A stretch of 7,093 bases of DNA from assembly GCA_029256485.1 (NCBI GenBank), contig JAQSXU010000164.1:1-7093 (forward strand), written 5' to 3'. This DNA is from Clostridiaceae bacterium (GTDB taxonomy: Bacteria > Bacillota_A > Clostridia > Clostridiales > Clostridiaceae). The notes beneath the pieces were generated by a model, which saw only the letters and a list, made by a program, of their open reading frames with translations, did not search any database and was not told the origin of the DNA. A program made the position numbers and the translations under genes. Below, in pieces: positions 1-5,805 of the stretch. Numbering within the stretch: the stretch's first letter is position 1; each line of letters opens with the position of its first letter.

Positions 1-81
1 TCCGAGTGGTCGAAGGAGCACGCCTGGAAAGCGTGTATAGGGGCAACTCTATCAGGGGTTCAAATCCCCTTCTCTCCGCCA
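1..81 (+). tRNA. tRNA-Ser(GGA), 5' end outside the window
   Basis: The 3' most of a class II tRNA is visible. The anticodon stem is 19-23 paired with 31-35, the 7-base loop is 24-30 and the anticodon GGA is 26-28, which reads serine codons UCC/UCU. A long variable arm follows (about 36-53), then the T arm with GGTTCAAATC, the 3' acceptor strand TCTCTCC (71-77), discriminator G78 and an encoded CCA (79-81). The first bases (acceptor 5' strand and start of the D arm) lie before the window. The 3' half from base 21 is duplicated at 6705, so this is the copy kept functional when an element integrated at the tRNA 3' end. Confidence 0.95.
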
Positions 82-82
82 C
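21..82 (+). repeat. Left attachment site (attL), 62-bp direct repeat
   Basis: Bases 21-82, from the anticodon stem to one base past the CCA, are identical to 6705-6766. After one mismatch (C83 versus T6767) four more bases agree. A perfect repeat spanning the 3' half of a tRNA is the usual footprint of site-specific integration by a tyrosine recombinase. Here it lies inside the intact tRNA, so integration left the tRNA working. The repeat is seen directly; the integration mechanism is inferred. Confidence 0.85.
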
Positions 83-133
83 CAGTGTTTTGAACACTTC
101 AAGGGGCGCTCCACTTTAAGGAAGCATGAAATT

Positions 134-184
134 ACTATACACGATTTTTGTTTGAAAATAGATGAAACGTGTGTAGTTTTTTTA
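134..184 (+). terminator. Rho-independent terminator of the tRNA-Ser gene
   Basis: The arms ACTATACACG (134-143) and CGTGTGTAGT (168-177) form a 10-bp stem with one G-T pair, followed by a T run (177-183). It lies 52 bases after the tRNA 3' end. The right-hand tRNA copy is also followed by a terminator with a similar ACACG/CGTGTG core. Confidence 0.8.
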
Positions 185-196
185 TCAATATATATA

Positions 197-225
197 TTGG
201 GATTAAAGTCTATTTATGGTACAAT
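197..225 (+). promoter_or_regulatory. Promoter of a beheaded gene
   Basis: TTGGGA (197-202) and TACAAT (220-225) are separated by 17 bp, and a TG at 217-218 makes an extended -10. The arrangement is close to a housekeeping sigma-A promoter. About 20 bp downstream is AGGAGAA (247-253), then a TTG codon at 259. It now transcribes into only a 7-codon frame and the 3' side of the IS110 remnant, against the transposase gene. Confidence 0.6.
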
Positions 226-246
226 TATGCTAGTTGTTATTTAAAT

Positions 247-282
247 AGGAGAATTAACTTGAAAGAAAAAACTCTAAATTAA
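247..282 (+). pseudogene. Start of a lost gene: RBS, TTG start and 7 codons
   Basis: AGGAGAA (247-253) sits 5 bases before TTG at 259. The frame reads MKEKTLN and stops with TAA at 280-282. The A run at 266-271 makes a single-base indel easy: one added A would open a lysine-rich frame continuing for some 19 more residues to about 338. A good promoter and a good ribosome binding site in front of almost nothing suggest the head of a gene whose body was removed. This is the place next to attL where an integrase often sits, but the few residues do not identify the product. A short leader peptide is the alternative. Confidence 0.4.
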
Positions 283-329
283 AGCATAACAATAAAACCC
301 AAACCGAACTTAAAAAAAAGAGTGGGCTA

Positions 330-347
330 TTTGAATGATGATTCAAA
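330..347. repeat. Small hairpin after the transposase stop codon
   Basis: TTTGAAT (330-336) and ATTCAAA (341-347) form a 7-bp stem with a 4-base loop, about 20 bases beyond the transposase stop. On the minus strand an eight-T run follows about 10 bases later (complement of the A run at 312-319). It may be a weak terminator or part of the insertion sequence right end. The exact end of the element cannot be placed because IS110 elements lack clear inverted repeats. Confidence 0.3.
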
Positions 348-368
348 ATTATATTTTATTAGATTTAG

Positions 369-1283
369 TTAAGGTGATATCTTATTGTCTGACCTGTGCG
401 AAATGTTGAAGCCTTTTGATTGTAGGAATAAAATCATTTTATCAATATTCCTATCTTGTGGCTTTGTAGCAGATTCTAAATATTTTTTGTAAAGAGATTC
501 ATCAAAAACTTCGTTGTTAGAGAGAATATTATAGATACAAGTCAAAAGCATTCTTGCAATTGCAATTATTGCTCGTTTGTGACCACGACGTTTTTTTATG
601 CTTTCATAACGATATTTGAAGTAAGGGCATGATTTATCTTTTATACAAGAATTTGCACATTGAATTAGTAAGGTTTTTAGATATACGCCAGCACGGCTTA
701 TGCGGACGCTTTTTTTCTTACCAGCACTTTCATTATTTTGAGGAGTAAGTCCAGCCCACGAGCACAGATGCTTTGCATCTGGAAATACGGACATATCAAC
801 TCCGATTTCAGAAATGATACCAGTTGCTGAATTAGATGTTATACATGGAACAGTTTCAATTAATTTTATATTAGTTTTATATCTCATTAAATCACGTAAT
901 TCGCGAATTTGCTTAGGAGGAATAAAACTTCCCCGTACCAAGCCATGCTTGTGTAAATCGGCAATCCATATAGAATCACGTTTATCAGTTTTTTTGCCAG
1001 GTATATTTTTAATAAATTTAGGGTTTGCTAAAGTAATTTTACAAGTAGTTTCAAGAACATTGTAGATTGAAATCCAGTATTTTCCTGTGCTTTCCATACA
1101 AACCTCATTACAATTATTGAGAGATATCCAATCTCTTAACTGTATCAAATCAGAAGTGAAAGTGTTGAATTGTTTAGTTTTATAAGTTGTGATGTTATTA
1201 ACGTCGGTAGCTGCAATAGTAGCTACAACAAACTTTTTATGGACATTAATTCCACAACTTATTTGATGAACTATTTTTAACAT
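369..1283 (-). pseudogene. IS110-family transposase, internally deleted and catalytically altered
   Basis: The 304-aa frame has an IS110 DEDD (RuvC-like) N-terminal domain and a C-terminal Transposase_20 domain. The N-terminus reads GINVHKK (11-17) where the family has GIDVHKK, so the first catalytic Asp is Asn13. The next acids are present: Glu64 in MESTGKYW, and Asp100 and Asp103 in KKTDKRD. The C-terminal domain shows SWAGLTPQNNESAGKKKS (175-192), which carries the serine-rich motif of the family. Between RYKTNI (about 134-139) and LIETVPCITS (141-150) roughly 100 residues of coiled-coil linker are missing in frame, near base 866; the family is usually about 400 aa. The helix-hairpin-helix, commonly close to PGVG, is eroded to PCITS. 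AAAGGTGAT (complement of 1287-1295) is a good ribosome binding site for the ATG at 1283. The frame is open but the enzyme is very probably inactive. Confidence 0.85.
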
Positions 1284-1350
1284 TTTATCACCTTTAAAAT
1301 AAAAAAATTAAGCACACAGACATTGACTGAATACCTAAGCTTTTAAACGG

Positions 1351-1368
1351 TCTTTGTTTAAACAAAGA
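1351..1368. repeat. Perfect 18-bp palindrome
   Basis: TCTTTGTTTAAACAAAGA is a perfect palindrome with no loop, between the candidate bridge RNA and the transposase start. It could be a protein-binding site at the insertion sequence left end or a third RNA hairpin. No T run follows on either strand, so a terminator is unlikely. Confidence 0.6.
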
Positions 1369-1370
1369 TT

Positions 1371-1500
1371 AACTTACGTGCTCGATGGCATACTTATTTG
1401 TGCTTAATAAGGTATTCGGCACATGTTATTATGCGGATTACAGTAGGTGTAATCACACTTACTCCGCCGTGCTCTGTAGTATGTCTGTATACTTGTCTTA
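1371..1500 (-). ncRNA. Candidate IS110 bridge RNA region
   Basis: The roughly 230 bp upstream of the transposase start have no gene but are strongly structured. Read on the minus strand, hairpin A has stem 1463-1467 with 1433-1437 and an inner stem of 1455-1458 with 1447-1450, extended by 1460-1462 with 1443-1445; it is enclosed by GCAC/GTGC (1469-1472 with 1419-1422). Hairpin B pairs 1406-1415 with 1390-1398 around one bulged base. IS110-group elements are known to encode, in the non-coding end before the recombinase, an RNA with two internal-loop hairpins that bind target and donor DNA. Position, length and two successive looped hairpins fit this. The ends of the RNA and the guide loops are not defined here. 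Expression is doubtful because the transposase is degraded. Confidence 0.45.
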
Positions 1501-1584
1501 ATTATTGACATAATTGAGATGTTTATACGAATAAATTTCATTAAATTTTGTGCCTTGAGCACAGCGAAAGGAATGATAGTTATT

Positions 1585-2019
1585 ATGAAAAAAAGAGTGA
1601 GTATAATTATATTATTAATTGCTGTGTTAGTAGTTATTTTGGGATACTATTTATATCCTAGGACTGGAACTTTGAATAGTTTTTTATCGAACAATTATAA
1701 TAAAGAAAATATAGAGCAAATTGAGATCAGAAGTACATATTCTGGACAAGATAAAACAGTTAAAGATAAAGATGAGATAAACAAAATTTTAGATAATGTT
1801 TCCAACATAAAATTAGTTCGGCATTATGGTAGTACAGAGAATAAAACAAAGGGTGCTATTCATATTTTCATTTACGATGAAAGCAGGATTGTTACTGAGA
1901 TTATTATACAGGGTAAAGAATATATTGATATCATCAATGACTATGATAACTCAAATAAAGAGTATAAAATCATTGATAATAGTTTAGATTTAGATTATAT
2001 AAATAGGTTAATTTCATAA
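1585..2019 (+). CDS. Small membrane-anchored protein, DUF5301-like
   Basis: The protein has 144 aa from ATG 1585. The N-terminus MKKRVS is followed by one hydrophobic segment (about 6-24) ending at YYLYP, giving a single anchor or uncleaved signal with the rest outside the membrane; no lipobox Cys is seen. The soluble part starts GTLNSFLSNNYNKENIEQIE and continues with a mixed alpha/beta pattern to the C-terminus, which resembles the clostridial DUF5301 family of about 150 aa, function unknown. I chose 1585 because AAAGGAA (1567-1573) lies upstream and the start gives a normal Lys-Lys-Arg membrane N-terminus; an earlier in-frame ATG at 1519 would add 22 unlikely residues. The gene ends 1 base before a terminator shared with the converging gene. 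Family assignment is from remembered sequence character, so moderate. Confidence 0.75.
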   Translation: MKKRVSIIILLIAVLVVILGYYLYPRTGTLNSFLSNNYNKENIEQIEIRSTYSGQDKTVKDKDEINKILDNVSNIKLVRHYGSTENKTKGAIHIFIYDESRIVTEIIIQGKEYIDIINDYDNSNKEYKIIDNSLDLDYINRLIS

Positions 2020-2020
2020 A

Positions 2021-2055
2021 AAAAATCAGCTAATATATTAAATTAGCTGATTTTT
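2021..2055. terminator. Bidirectional terminator between convergent genes
   Basis: A perfect 14-bp stem, 2021-2034 with 2042-2055 (core AATCAGCTAAT), encloses a 7-base loop. T runs follow on the plus strand (2051-2057), and the A run at 2018-2025 gives a T run on the minus strand. It serves the plus-strand membrane protein gene and the minus-strand gene ending at 2075. Confidence 0.92.
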
Positions 2056-2074
2056 TTATAAAATTAATCTAAAT

Positions 2075-2515
2075 CTAGACTTCTTGCCATCCTTTACCCT
2101 TAATATGGCATCTTACATAAACACTTTTCCCTGATATATAACGGATATCTCCACTATCTGTTGAAAATTCTATGAATGGAGTTCTTATTTCTATCAAATC
2201 ATATTGTGGATTGTCCTCAAAGAAATATCTTTTTTCTCTTAAGTCTTTATAACCTGCATTCATTAACCTTATAACAGTATCCTTTTCTGAATCAGATAAT
2301 AGGCCACTAACAAGACCTGCGCAGCATGATACTGCACCTGCAACAGTAGATAAAAGAAAAACTGATAAACAAGTGGAAACAGCTGAAAGCGATTTGCTTA
2401 ATTCAGCATTATCTAAATCTCCAGTTATATAATCAAACATTGCATCTTCTGCTCTTTCAATCTTTTTTAAGTCAGATAAACTTACTGTTATTTTTTCTGC
2501 ATATTCTCTTGCCAT
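2075..2515 (-). CDS. Unknown 146-aa protein with a central hydrophobic segment
   Basis: I do not recognise a family. The N-terminal 40 residues are charged and helical (MAREYAEKITVSLSDLKKIE). Residues about 45-73 are hydrophobic and small-residue rich, with three Cys (49, 64, 65), and could form one or two membrane helices or a helical hairpin. The C-terminal half (about 88-146) is polar and probably beta-rich, ending RCHIKGKGWQEV. GGAGAG (complement of 2525-2530) is 9 bases before the ATG, supporting this start. The gene stands alone on the minus strand, ends at the shared terminator, and has dyad operators about 100-140 bp upstream, so it may be a regulated cargo or lysogeny-type gene. The presence of both a hydrophobic centre and a polar tail would also fit a small effector, but nothing shows it. 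Confidence 0.75.
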   Translation of the reverse strand: MAREYAEKITVSLSDLKKIERAEDAMFDYITGDLDNAELSKSLSAVSTCLSVFLLSTVAGAVSCCAGLVSGLLSDSEKDTVIRLMNAGYKDLREKRYFFEDNPQYDLIEIRTPFIEFSTDSGDIRYISGKSVYVRCHIKGKGWQEV

Positions 2516-2589
2516 GTAAATACACTCTCCTTAAATTAAATTGTGTGAGGTCATTTGATGTTAGCTAACTCATCTGCTCTACATTTATT

Positions 2590-2595
2590 ATTATA
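2590..2595 (-). promoter_or_regulatory. Candidate -10 for the minus-strand gene
   Basis: On the minus strand TATAAT (complement of 2590-2595) lies 75 bp before the start codon. No good -35 is found at 17 bp. The dyad at 2618-2632 lies just upstream, where an activator or a repressor could act on it. Confidence 0.35.
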
Positions 2596-2617
2596 AAGCA
2601 TTCAACTTTTAATTTCT

Positions 2618-2654
2618 TATAGTTTGTCTATAGATTACTTATAGTTTTTCTATA
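2618..2654. promoter_or_regulatory. Two tandem dyad operators, 22 bp apart
   Basis: TATAG-N5-CTATA occurs at 2618-2632 and again at 2640-2654, each a perfect 5-bp inverted repeat. The surrounding 17 bp (2616-2632 and 2638-2654) agree at 16 positions. The period of 22 bp is about two helical turns, putting two dimers on the same DNA face. TCTATA recurs once more at 2677-2682. They lie between the minus-strand unknown gene and the plus-strand sigma remnant, the layout of a divergent regulatory region. No regulator gene with an obvious DNA-binding domain for them is intact next door. Confidence 0.6.
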
Positions 2655-2718
2655 ATTTTTATATCATATTTTTGTGTCTATAAATCATGTGATTTAATAA
2701 ACAGATAAAAAGAAATAA

Positions 2719-3189
2719 AAAGATATTAGTAATAATAAACTTTATAATAGCTGTATAAGCCTTGATGTAACATTACAGTCAGAGGAAGATATACAACTAA
2801 AGGATACTGTTGAAAGTATTGATTATGGCTTTGAGAATGTGGAAGAAAAGATTTATATTCAGCAGCTAAGAGAAGAATTAGAGGATGCAATGCTAGATAA
2901 TAATACTTTAAAGGAAAGAGAGATACTGCAGCTCTGCTATGGGTGGGATTATCAAAAGATATTTACATATAAGGAAGTAGCGGAAATTCTAAGTATAAAC
3001 TTTAATAGCATTCCTCAAATAGAATTTAATGCACTTAGAAAGCTAAGAAATAGCGCCTGAGGCAAAGATAGAGTTAAAGAGTATATGAGAGACAAGATTA
3101 AAGTTATACAGGAATGCTCAAGATATAACCAGGATAAAGCCATAGATAAAATTAATCTTATAGATAAATATTTTAATGGGGTGATGTAA
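2719..3189 (+). pseudogene. Phage-type sigma-70 factor remnant (regions 3-4)
   Basis: The frame opens after a stop at 2716 with no start codon or ribosome binding site. From about 2740 it reads KLYNSCISLDVTLQSEEDIQ, matching the stretch before sigma region 4 (SLD-P...ED..L.D). Next comes EEKIYIQQLREELEDAM, LKEREILQLCYGW, then the region 4.2 helix-turn-helix FTYKEVAEILSINFNSIPQIEFNALRKLR. A TGA at 3058-3060 interrupts it; the same frame then stays open for 42 codons (GKDRVKEYMRDK ... DKYFNGVM) to TAA 3187. The N-terminal core-binding regions are absent and the -35-recognition helix has unusual residues (IPQIEFNAL for RVRQIE.KAL). A GTG at 2839 has no ribosome binding site, so a short functional protein is unlikely. 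Clostridial prophages carry such sigma-like genes beside late regulators, as here. Confidence 0.75.
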
Positions 3190-3579
3190 TTGGATCGCAA
3201 AGATATATTTGAACAAACTAAGAAAGATTTGAAGGCATTTAAAATAATAGTTACAAGATTAAAAACCAGTAAATCAACATTAGAAAAGGATACTTTATTA
3301 AGTGATGAAGAAAAAAAGTTACTTGAAAGAAAAATAAAATTAGATGAAATTAAGATTGGCAAAATAAAAGCAGCATTGGAATTCTTAGAAGATACAGATT
3401 TAAAAATAATAACATCTATATTCTTTGAAAAAGTAACCAATAAGGATATGGCGGCTCAATTAAATGTATCTAAAGAGTTTATAAATAGACACAAAAGAGA
3501 ATCTACTGAAAAAATAGCTGATATAATGTATGGACATTTAGTGGGAAGTAATTTTAGTAGTTCTTATTTACAGGGCTAA
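3190..3579 (+). CDS. Phage late-gene regulator, RinA/ArpU-like
   Basis: The 129-aa protein starts at TTG 3190 directly after the TAA of the sigma remnant. GGGGTGAT (3178-3185) serves as ribosome binding site, so the two were translationally coupled. Residues about 1-65 are charged helices with coiled-coil character (LLSDEEKKLLERKIKLDEIK). The C-terminal part (about 75-118) is a sigma region 4-like helix-turn-helix: LKIITSIFFEKVTNKDMAAQLNVSKEFINRHKRE. Small proteins with this build, RinA and ArpU relatives, activate packaging and lysis genes in phages of Gram-positive bacteria. No terminase or lysis gene follows; a terminator does. It may be a relic, or a satellite-type link to a helper phage. 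Exact subfamily is uncertain. Confidence 0.75.
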   Translation: MDRKDIFEQTKKDLKAFKIIVTRLKTSKSTLEKDTLLSDEEKKLLERKIKLDEIKIGKIKAALEFLEDTDLKIITSIFFEKVTNKDMAAQLNVSKEFINRHKRESTEKIADIMYGHLVGSNFSSSYLQG

Positions 3580-3630
3580 GACAAAACTATATAAAGAGGT
3601 TTTAAAAACTACATAATACGATTTTGTTAT

Positions 3631-3660
3631 AACATCTATAGAAATATAGGTGTTTTTGTT
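3631..3660 (+). terminator. Terminator after the phage regulator gene
   Basis: AACATCTATA (3631-3640) and TATAGGTGTT (3645-3654) form a 10-bp stem with one G-T pair and a GAAA tetraloop, followed by a T-rich tract. It ends transcription 50-80 bases past the regulator stop and insulates the DUF4062 gene. Confidence 0.85.
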
Positions 3661-3676
3661 ATATTTCTGTAATTTA

Positions 3677-3705
3677 TAGGAGGAATTTTCCTACTTTTGT
3701 ATAAT
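3677..3705 (+). promoter_or_regulatory. Promoter and possible operator of the DUF4062 gene
   Basis: TATAAT (3700-3705) is a perfect -10, 19 bp before the AT-rich leader meets the ribosome binding site. The -35 position has no good hexamer; instead it holds an inverted repeat TAGGA-N7-TCCTA (3677-3693). A weak -35 covered by a dyad suggests regulated transcription. The -10 is seen; the control is inferred. Confidence 0.5.
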
Positions 3706-3736
3706 ATTTATTTATACAGGAGGGATGGGATTTCAC

Positions 3737-4717
3737 ATGGCGAAAAAGAAACTTCAGATATTTATATCATCAACATATTTGGATTTAGAAGAAGAAAGGC
3801 AAGCAGCCGTTGAAGCGATACTTGGTTCAAAACATATACCGGCCGGGATGGAATTATTTAGGGCAGGAAATACATCTCAATGGGATGCAATTAAAGGATG
3901 GATAAATGAATCAGATATCTATATGCTTATTCTAGGTGGTAGATATGGAAGTATAGAGATTCAATCAGGAAAAAGTTATACCCAACTTGAATATGAATAT
4001 GCTATAGAGAGAGGTATACCGGTATTCGCTGTTGTATTAACTGATCAGTTTTTATTTAAAAAAGCAGTTGATATTACTAAAGAGAAAGTTTTTGAGATTG
4101 AAAATACAGATGCTTATAACGAATTTAAGAAATTTGTAGAAACTAAAATAGTTAGATACGTGGATGATTGCAAAGATATACAAATAGCAATAAAGGATTC
4201 AATATCGGAATTAGAAGATCAATATAGGTTAGTCGGTTGGGTAAGATCATCAGAAATGGATGATTATACAAGCCTAATAAGAGAAAATAATAATTTAATT
4301 AAAAATAACAACAATTTGGAAAAAGATAATGATAGATTAAAAAATCAAATTAAAAAAGTTAAAGAAAGTTCAGGGAACGATATTGAAAATATATTGCAAG
4401 AAAGAAAAGGAAATAGGGTATGCCTTATAATGGAATTACTTGATGTTTCAATACTTACAAAAGAAGAAAGAAAAGAAATTAAAAAATACATAGCTGATTC
4501 GATAGCTGATAAAAAGCAGATAATTTCGGCATGTAGTTATAGTGGATATAGTTATGCAGAAGATGATAATTATATTCACGCAACTTTTGATGGTTTTTGG
4601 ATTAGTAATCAAGCAAGAAATTATTTAGCAGACGAAACAAAGAAATTAATTGTTGATTGGCTGAAACAATATAGTTATGATATCAATTGCGAAATTAAGA
4701 CTGAAATGATATGGTAA
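3737..4717 (+). CDS. DUF4062 domain protein with coiled coil
   Basis: The protein has 326 aa from ATG 3737. Residues 6-96 are a clear DUF4062 domain: LQIFISSTYLDLEEER (6-21), GMELF (37-41), W55 to SDIYMLILGGRYGS (59-72), and SYTQLEYEYAIERGIPVF (80-97). DUF4062 is a Rossmann-like fold akin to TIR and is found alone or fused to NACHT/STAND ATPases, including animal NWD1-type proteins; its function is mostly unproven. Residues about 176-216 form an Asn/Lys-rich coiled coil, probably for oligomerisation. The C-terminal 100 residues match nothing I know and may sense a ligand. No ATPase domain is present. I prefer 3737 because AGGAGG (3718-3723) touches the ATG at 3725, leaving no spacing, and MAKKKLQIFISS is a typical family start; 330 aa from 3725 is possible. 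The gene is flanked by terminators on both sides. Confidence 0.85.
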   Translation: MAKKKLQIFISSTYLDLEEERQAAVEAILGSKHIPAGMELFRAGNTSQWDAIKGWINESDIYMLILGGRYGSIEIQSGKSYTQLEYEYAIERGIPVFAVVLTDQFLFKKAVDITKEKVFEIENTDAYNEFKKFVETKIVRYVDDCKDIQIAIKDSISELEDQYRLVGWVRSSEMDDYTSLIRENNNLIKNNNNLEKDNDRLKNQIKKVKESSGNDIENILQERKGNRVCLIMELLDVSILTKEERKEIKKYIADSIADKKQIISACSYSGYSYAEDDNYIHATFDGFWISNQARNYLADETKKLIVDWLKQYSYDINCEIKTEMIW

Positions 4718-4723
4718 TATACT

Positions 4724-4750
4724 GAACTCTAGAAATAGGGTTCTTTTATT
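4724..4750 (+). terminator. Terminator between the DUF4062 and DUF5677 genes
   Basis: GAACTCTA (4724-4731) pairs with TAGGGTTC (4736-4743), one G-T pair, around a GAAA tetraloop. TTTTATT follows. It starts 6 bases past the stop codon, so the two cargo genes are not simply one operon. Confidence 0.82.
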
Positions 4751-4775
4751 ATATAAAGGGGATTAATCATTTATG

Positions 4776-4801
4776 TAGAATATTTTACTTTATGGAAGGG
4801 G
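4776..4801 (+). promoter_or_regulatory. Candidate -10 and strong RBS of the DUF5677 gene
   Basis: TAGAAT (4776-4781) is a possible -10 about 28 bp before the start codon; no convincing -35 is present. GGAAGGGG (4794-4801) is an extended ribosome binding site 7 bases before ATG 4809 and fixes this start. Confidence 0.4.
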
Positions 4802-4808
4802 CAAAATA

Positions 4809-5627
4809 ATGAAGGAAGAAGAATTTTTAAAGAATATAATGCCAGATATAGAAGAATATTTAATACAAAACAATAGACCAGTTATTATAATGCAAGGGTA
4901 TGAATGGTTTAGAGAAGTGATTACATTATATGCGAAACAACATAATTTGTTAGAGGCTGCAATTGTATTAATGGATAATGGTATGAATGAAGAAGCTTTG
5001 ATTATAGCTAGATCAGCTATGAATAATTATTTTTTGATAGGATATTTATTGGATGATGACACTAATCGAAGTAGATTAAAAGAATATCAAAGTCAACCAC
5101 TAATATCCCAAAGATATCTACTTAAAAATATGAAGGATATGATTAATGGTGATTTTGGAGCGAGATTGAATAAAACCAGTATAACATTACCATATACAAT
5201 TAGTGATTTAGAAAATAAAATCAATGAAACAGAAATTAAAATTGTAGCAGAAGGATTTTCAAAGAATATTACACCATTATCGATACGTAAATTGGCAAAG
5301 GAATCAGATGTGCAGGGGTTTGATTTTTATGCTGCATATTATGGTGAAGCTAGCAAATTTGAACATTCAGATATATCAAGTTTAAATATATATAAAAAGG
5401 CTATAGATCAGCAAACTTCAGTAAACGATGCATTTATTATGGATTTAAATAGAACCGATGAAAAATTAAAAGAAAAAATATGTGCAATGTTTATTATAAG
5501 TTATTTGGATTCTTTTACGAAAATATGTAATGTAATAGCAAATAAGGAACCTCAATTGCAAGTAAATTATAATATAAATAAACTATCAGAGATGTTGATT
5601 AAAGTATTGGCGTGTATGCAAAAATAG
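4809..5627 (+). CDS. DUF5677-like all-helical protein
   Basis: The 272-aa protein is soluble and largely helical. The N-terminal part (20-66) includes YEWFREVITLYAKQHNLLEA and a helix leading into EEALIIARSAMNNYFLIGYL (61-80), matching the family pattern of an Arg-Ser helix followed by an aromatic/hydrophobic helix. The second hallmark is Y178-x3-S182-x3-H186 in YYGEASKFEHSD, like the Tyr/Ser/His motif late in DUF5677 proteins. The spacing of the two motifs and the length fit the family. The activity of the family is not known; a HEPN-type RNase has been a natural guess for such helical proteins, but the RX4-6H motif is not seen. It is the middle gene of the cargo trio, with its own start signals and with terminators before and after. 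Confidence 0.75.
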   Translation: MKEEEFLKNIMPDIEEYLIQNNRPVIIMQGYEWFREVITLYAKQHNLLEAAIVLMDNGMNEEALIIARSAMNNYFLIGYLLDDDTNRSRLKEYQSQPLISQRYLLKNMKDMINGDFGARLNKTSITLPYTISDLENKINETEIKIVAEGFSKNITPLSIRKLAKESDVQGFDFYAAYYGEASKFEHSDISSLNIYKKAIDQQTSVNDAFIMDLNRTDEKLKEKICAMFIISYLDSFTKICNVIANKEPQLQVNYNINKLSEMLIKVLACMQK

Positions 5628-5665
5628 TTTTAAAAGATTGTGTAAATAATATATCATTAATTATG

Positions 5666-5700
5666 AAGGTATTCATCCATAAGATGAGTATCTTTATTTC
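5666..5700 (+). terminator. Terminator after the DUF5677 gene
   Basis: AAGGTATTCATC (5666-5677) and GATGAGTATCTT (5683-5694) form a 12-bp stem with two G-T pairs and a 5-base loop, followed by TTTATTTCT. It separates this gene from the next promoter. Confidence 0.82.
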
Positions 5701-5704
5701 TAAT

Positions 5705-5750
5705 ATGTATATACAAGCAATACAATATATACTTAGAAATATGCTATAAT
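5705..5750 (+). promoter_or_regulatory. Promoter with upstream dyad for the third cargo gene
   Basis: TATAAT (5745-5750) preceded by TG at 5742-5743 is a perfect extended -10. TACAAT (5721-5726) would be a weak -35 at 18 bp. It lies in a dyad GTATA...TATAC (5707-5711 and 5728-5732) within a 28-bp segment that recurs at 7025-7052 with four mismatches. A factor bound there would cover the -35. Confidence 0.6.
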
Positions 5751-5805
5751 CATTGAATAAATAGTAGAAATTTCTTGAATTATTATAGAATTGGAGAGCA
5801 AAAAT

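Noticed and set aside
814..1065. 83-aa plus-strand frame
   Set aside because: It lies inside the IS110 gene on the other strand, has no ribosome binding site, and its sequence is explained by the transposase.
1505..1533. TTGACA as promoter of the membrane protein gene
   Set aside because: The -35 is perfect, but no acceptable -10 lies at 16-18 bp; the true promoter cannot be placed.
1519..1584. Upstream ATG start for the membrane protein
   Set aside because: It has no ribosome binding site and would put a 22-residue extension before a normal Lys-rich membrane anchor.
2839..3060. Separate 73-aa gene from GTG 2839
   Set aside because: There is no ribosome binding site and sigma-like sequence continues upstream in the same frame, so it is part of a pseudogene.
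3015..3440. 141-aa minus-strand frame rich in Ser, Leu and Ile
   Set aside because: It is antisense to the sigma remnant and the late regulator, whose frames have recognisable domains; the hydrophobic content is what antisense of Lys/Asn-rich coding gives.
4809..5627. HEPN ribonuclease for the DUF5677-like protein
   Set aside because: The RX4-6H catalytic motif is not found, although the protein is helical.
5791..5805. TTG 5791 as start of the third cargo gene
   Set aside because: The codon overlaps the ribosome binding site that serves ATG 5806.
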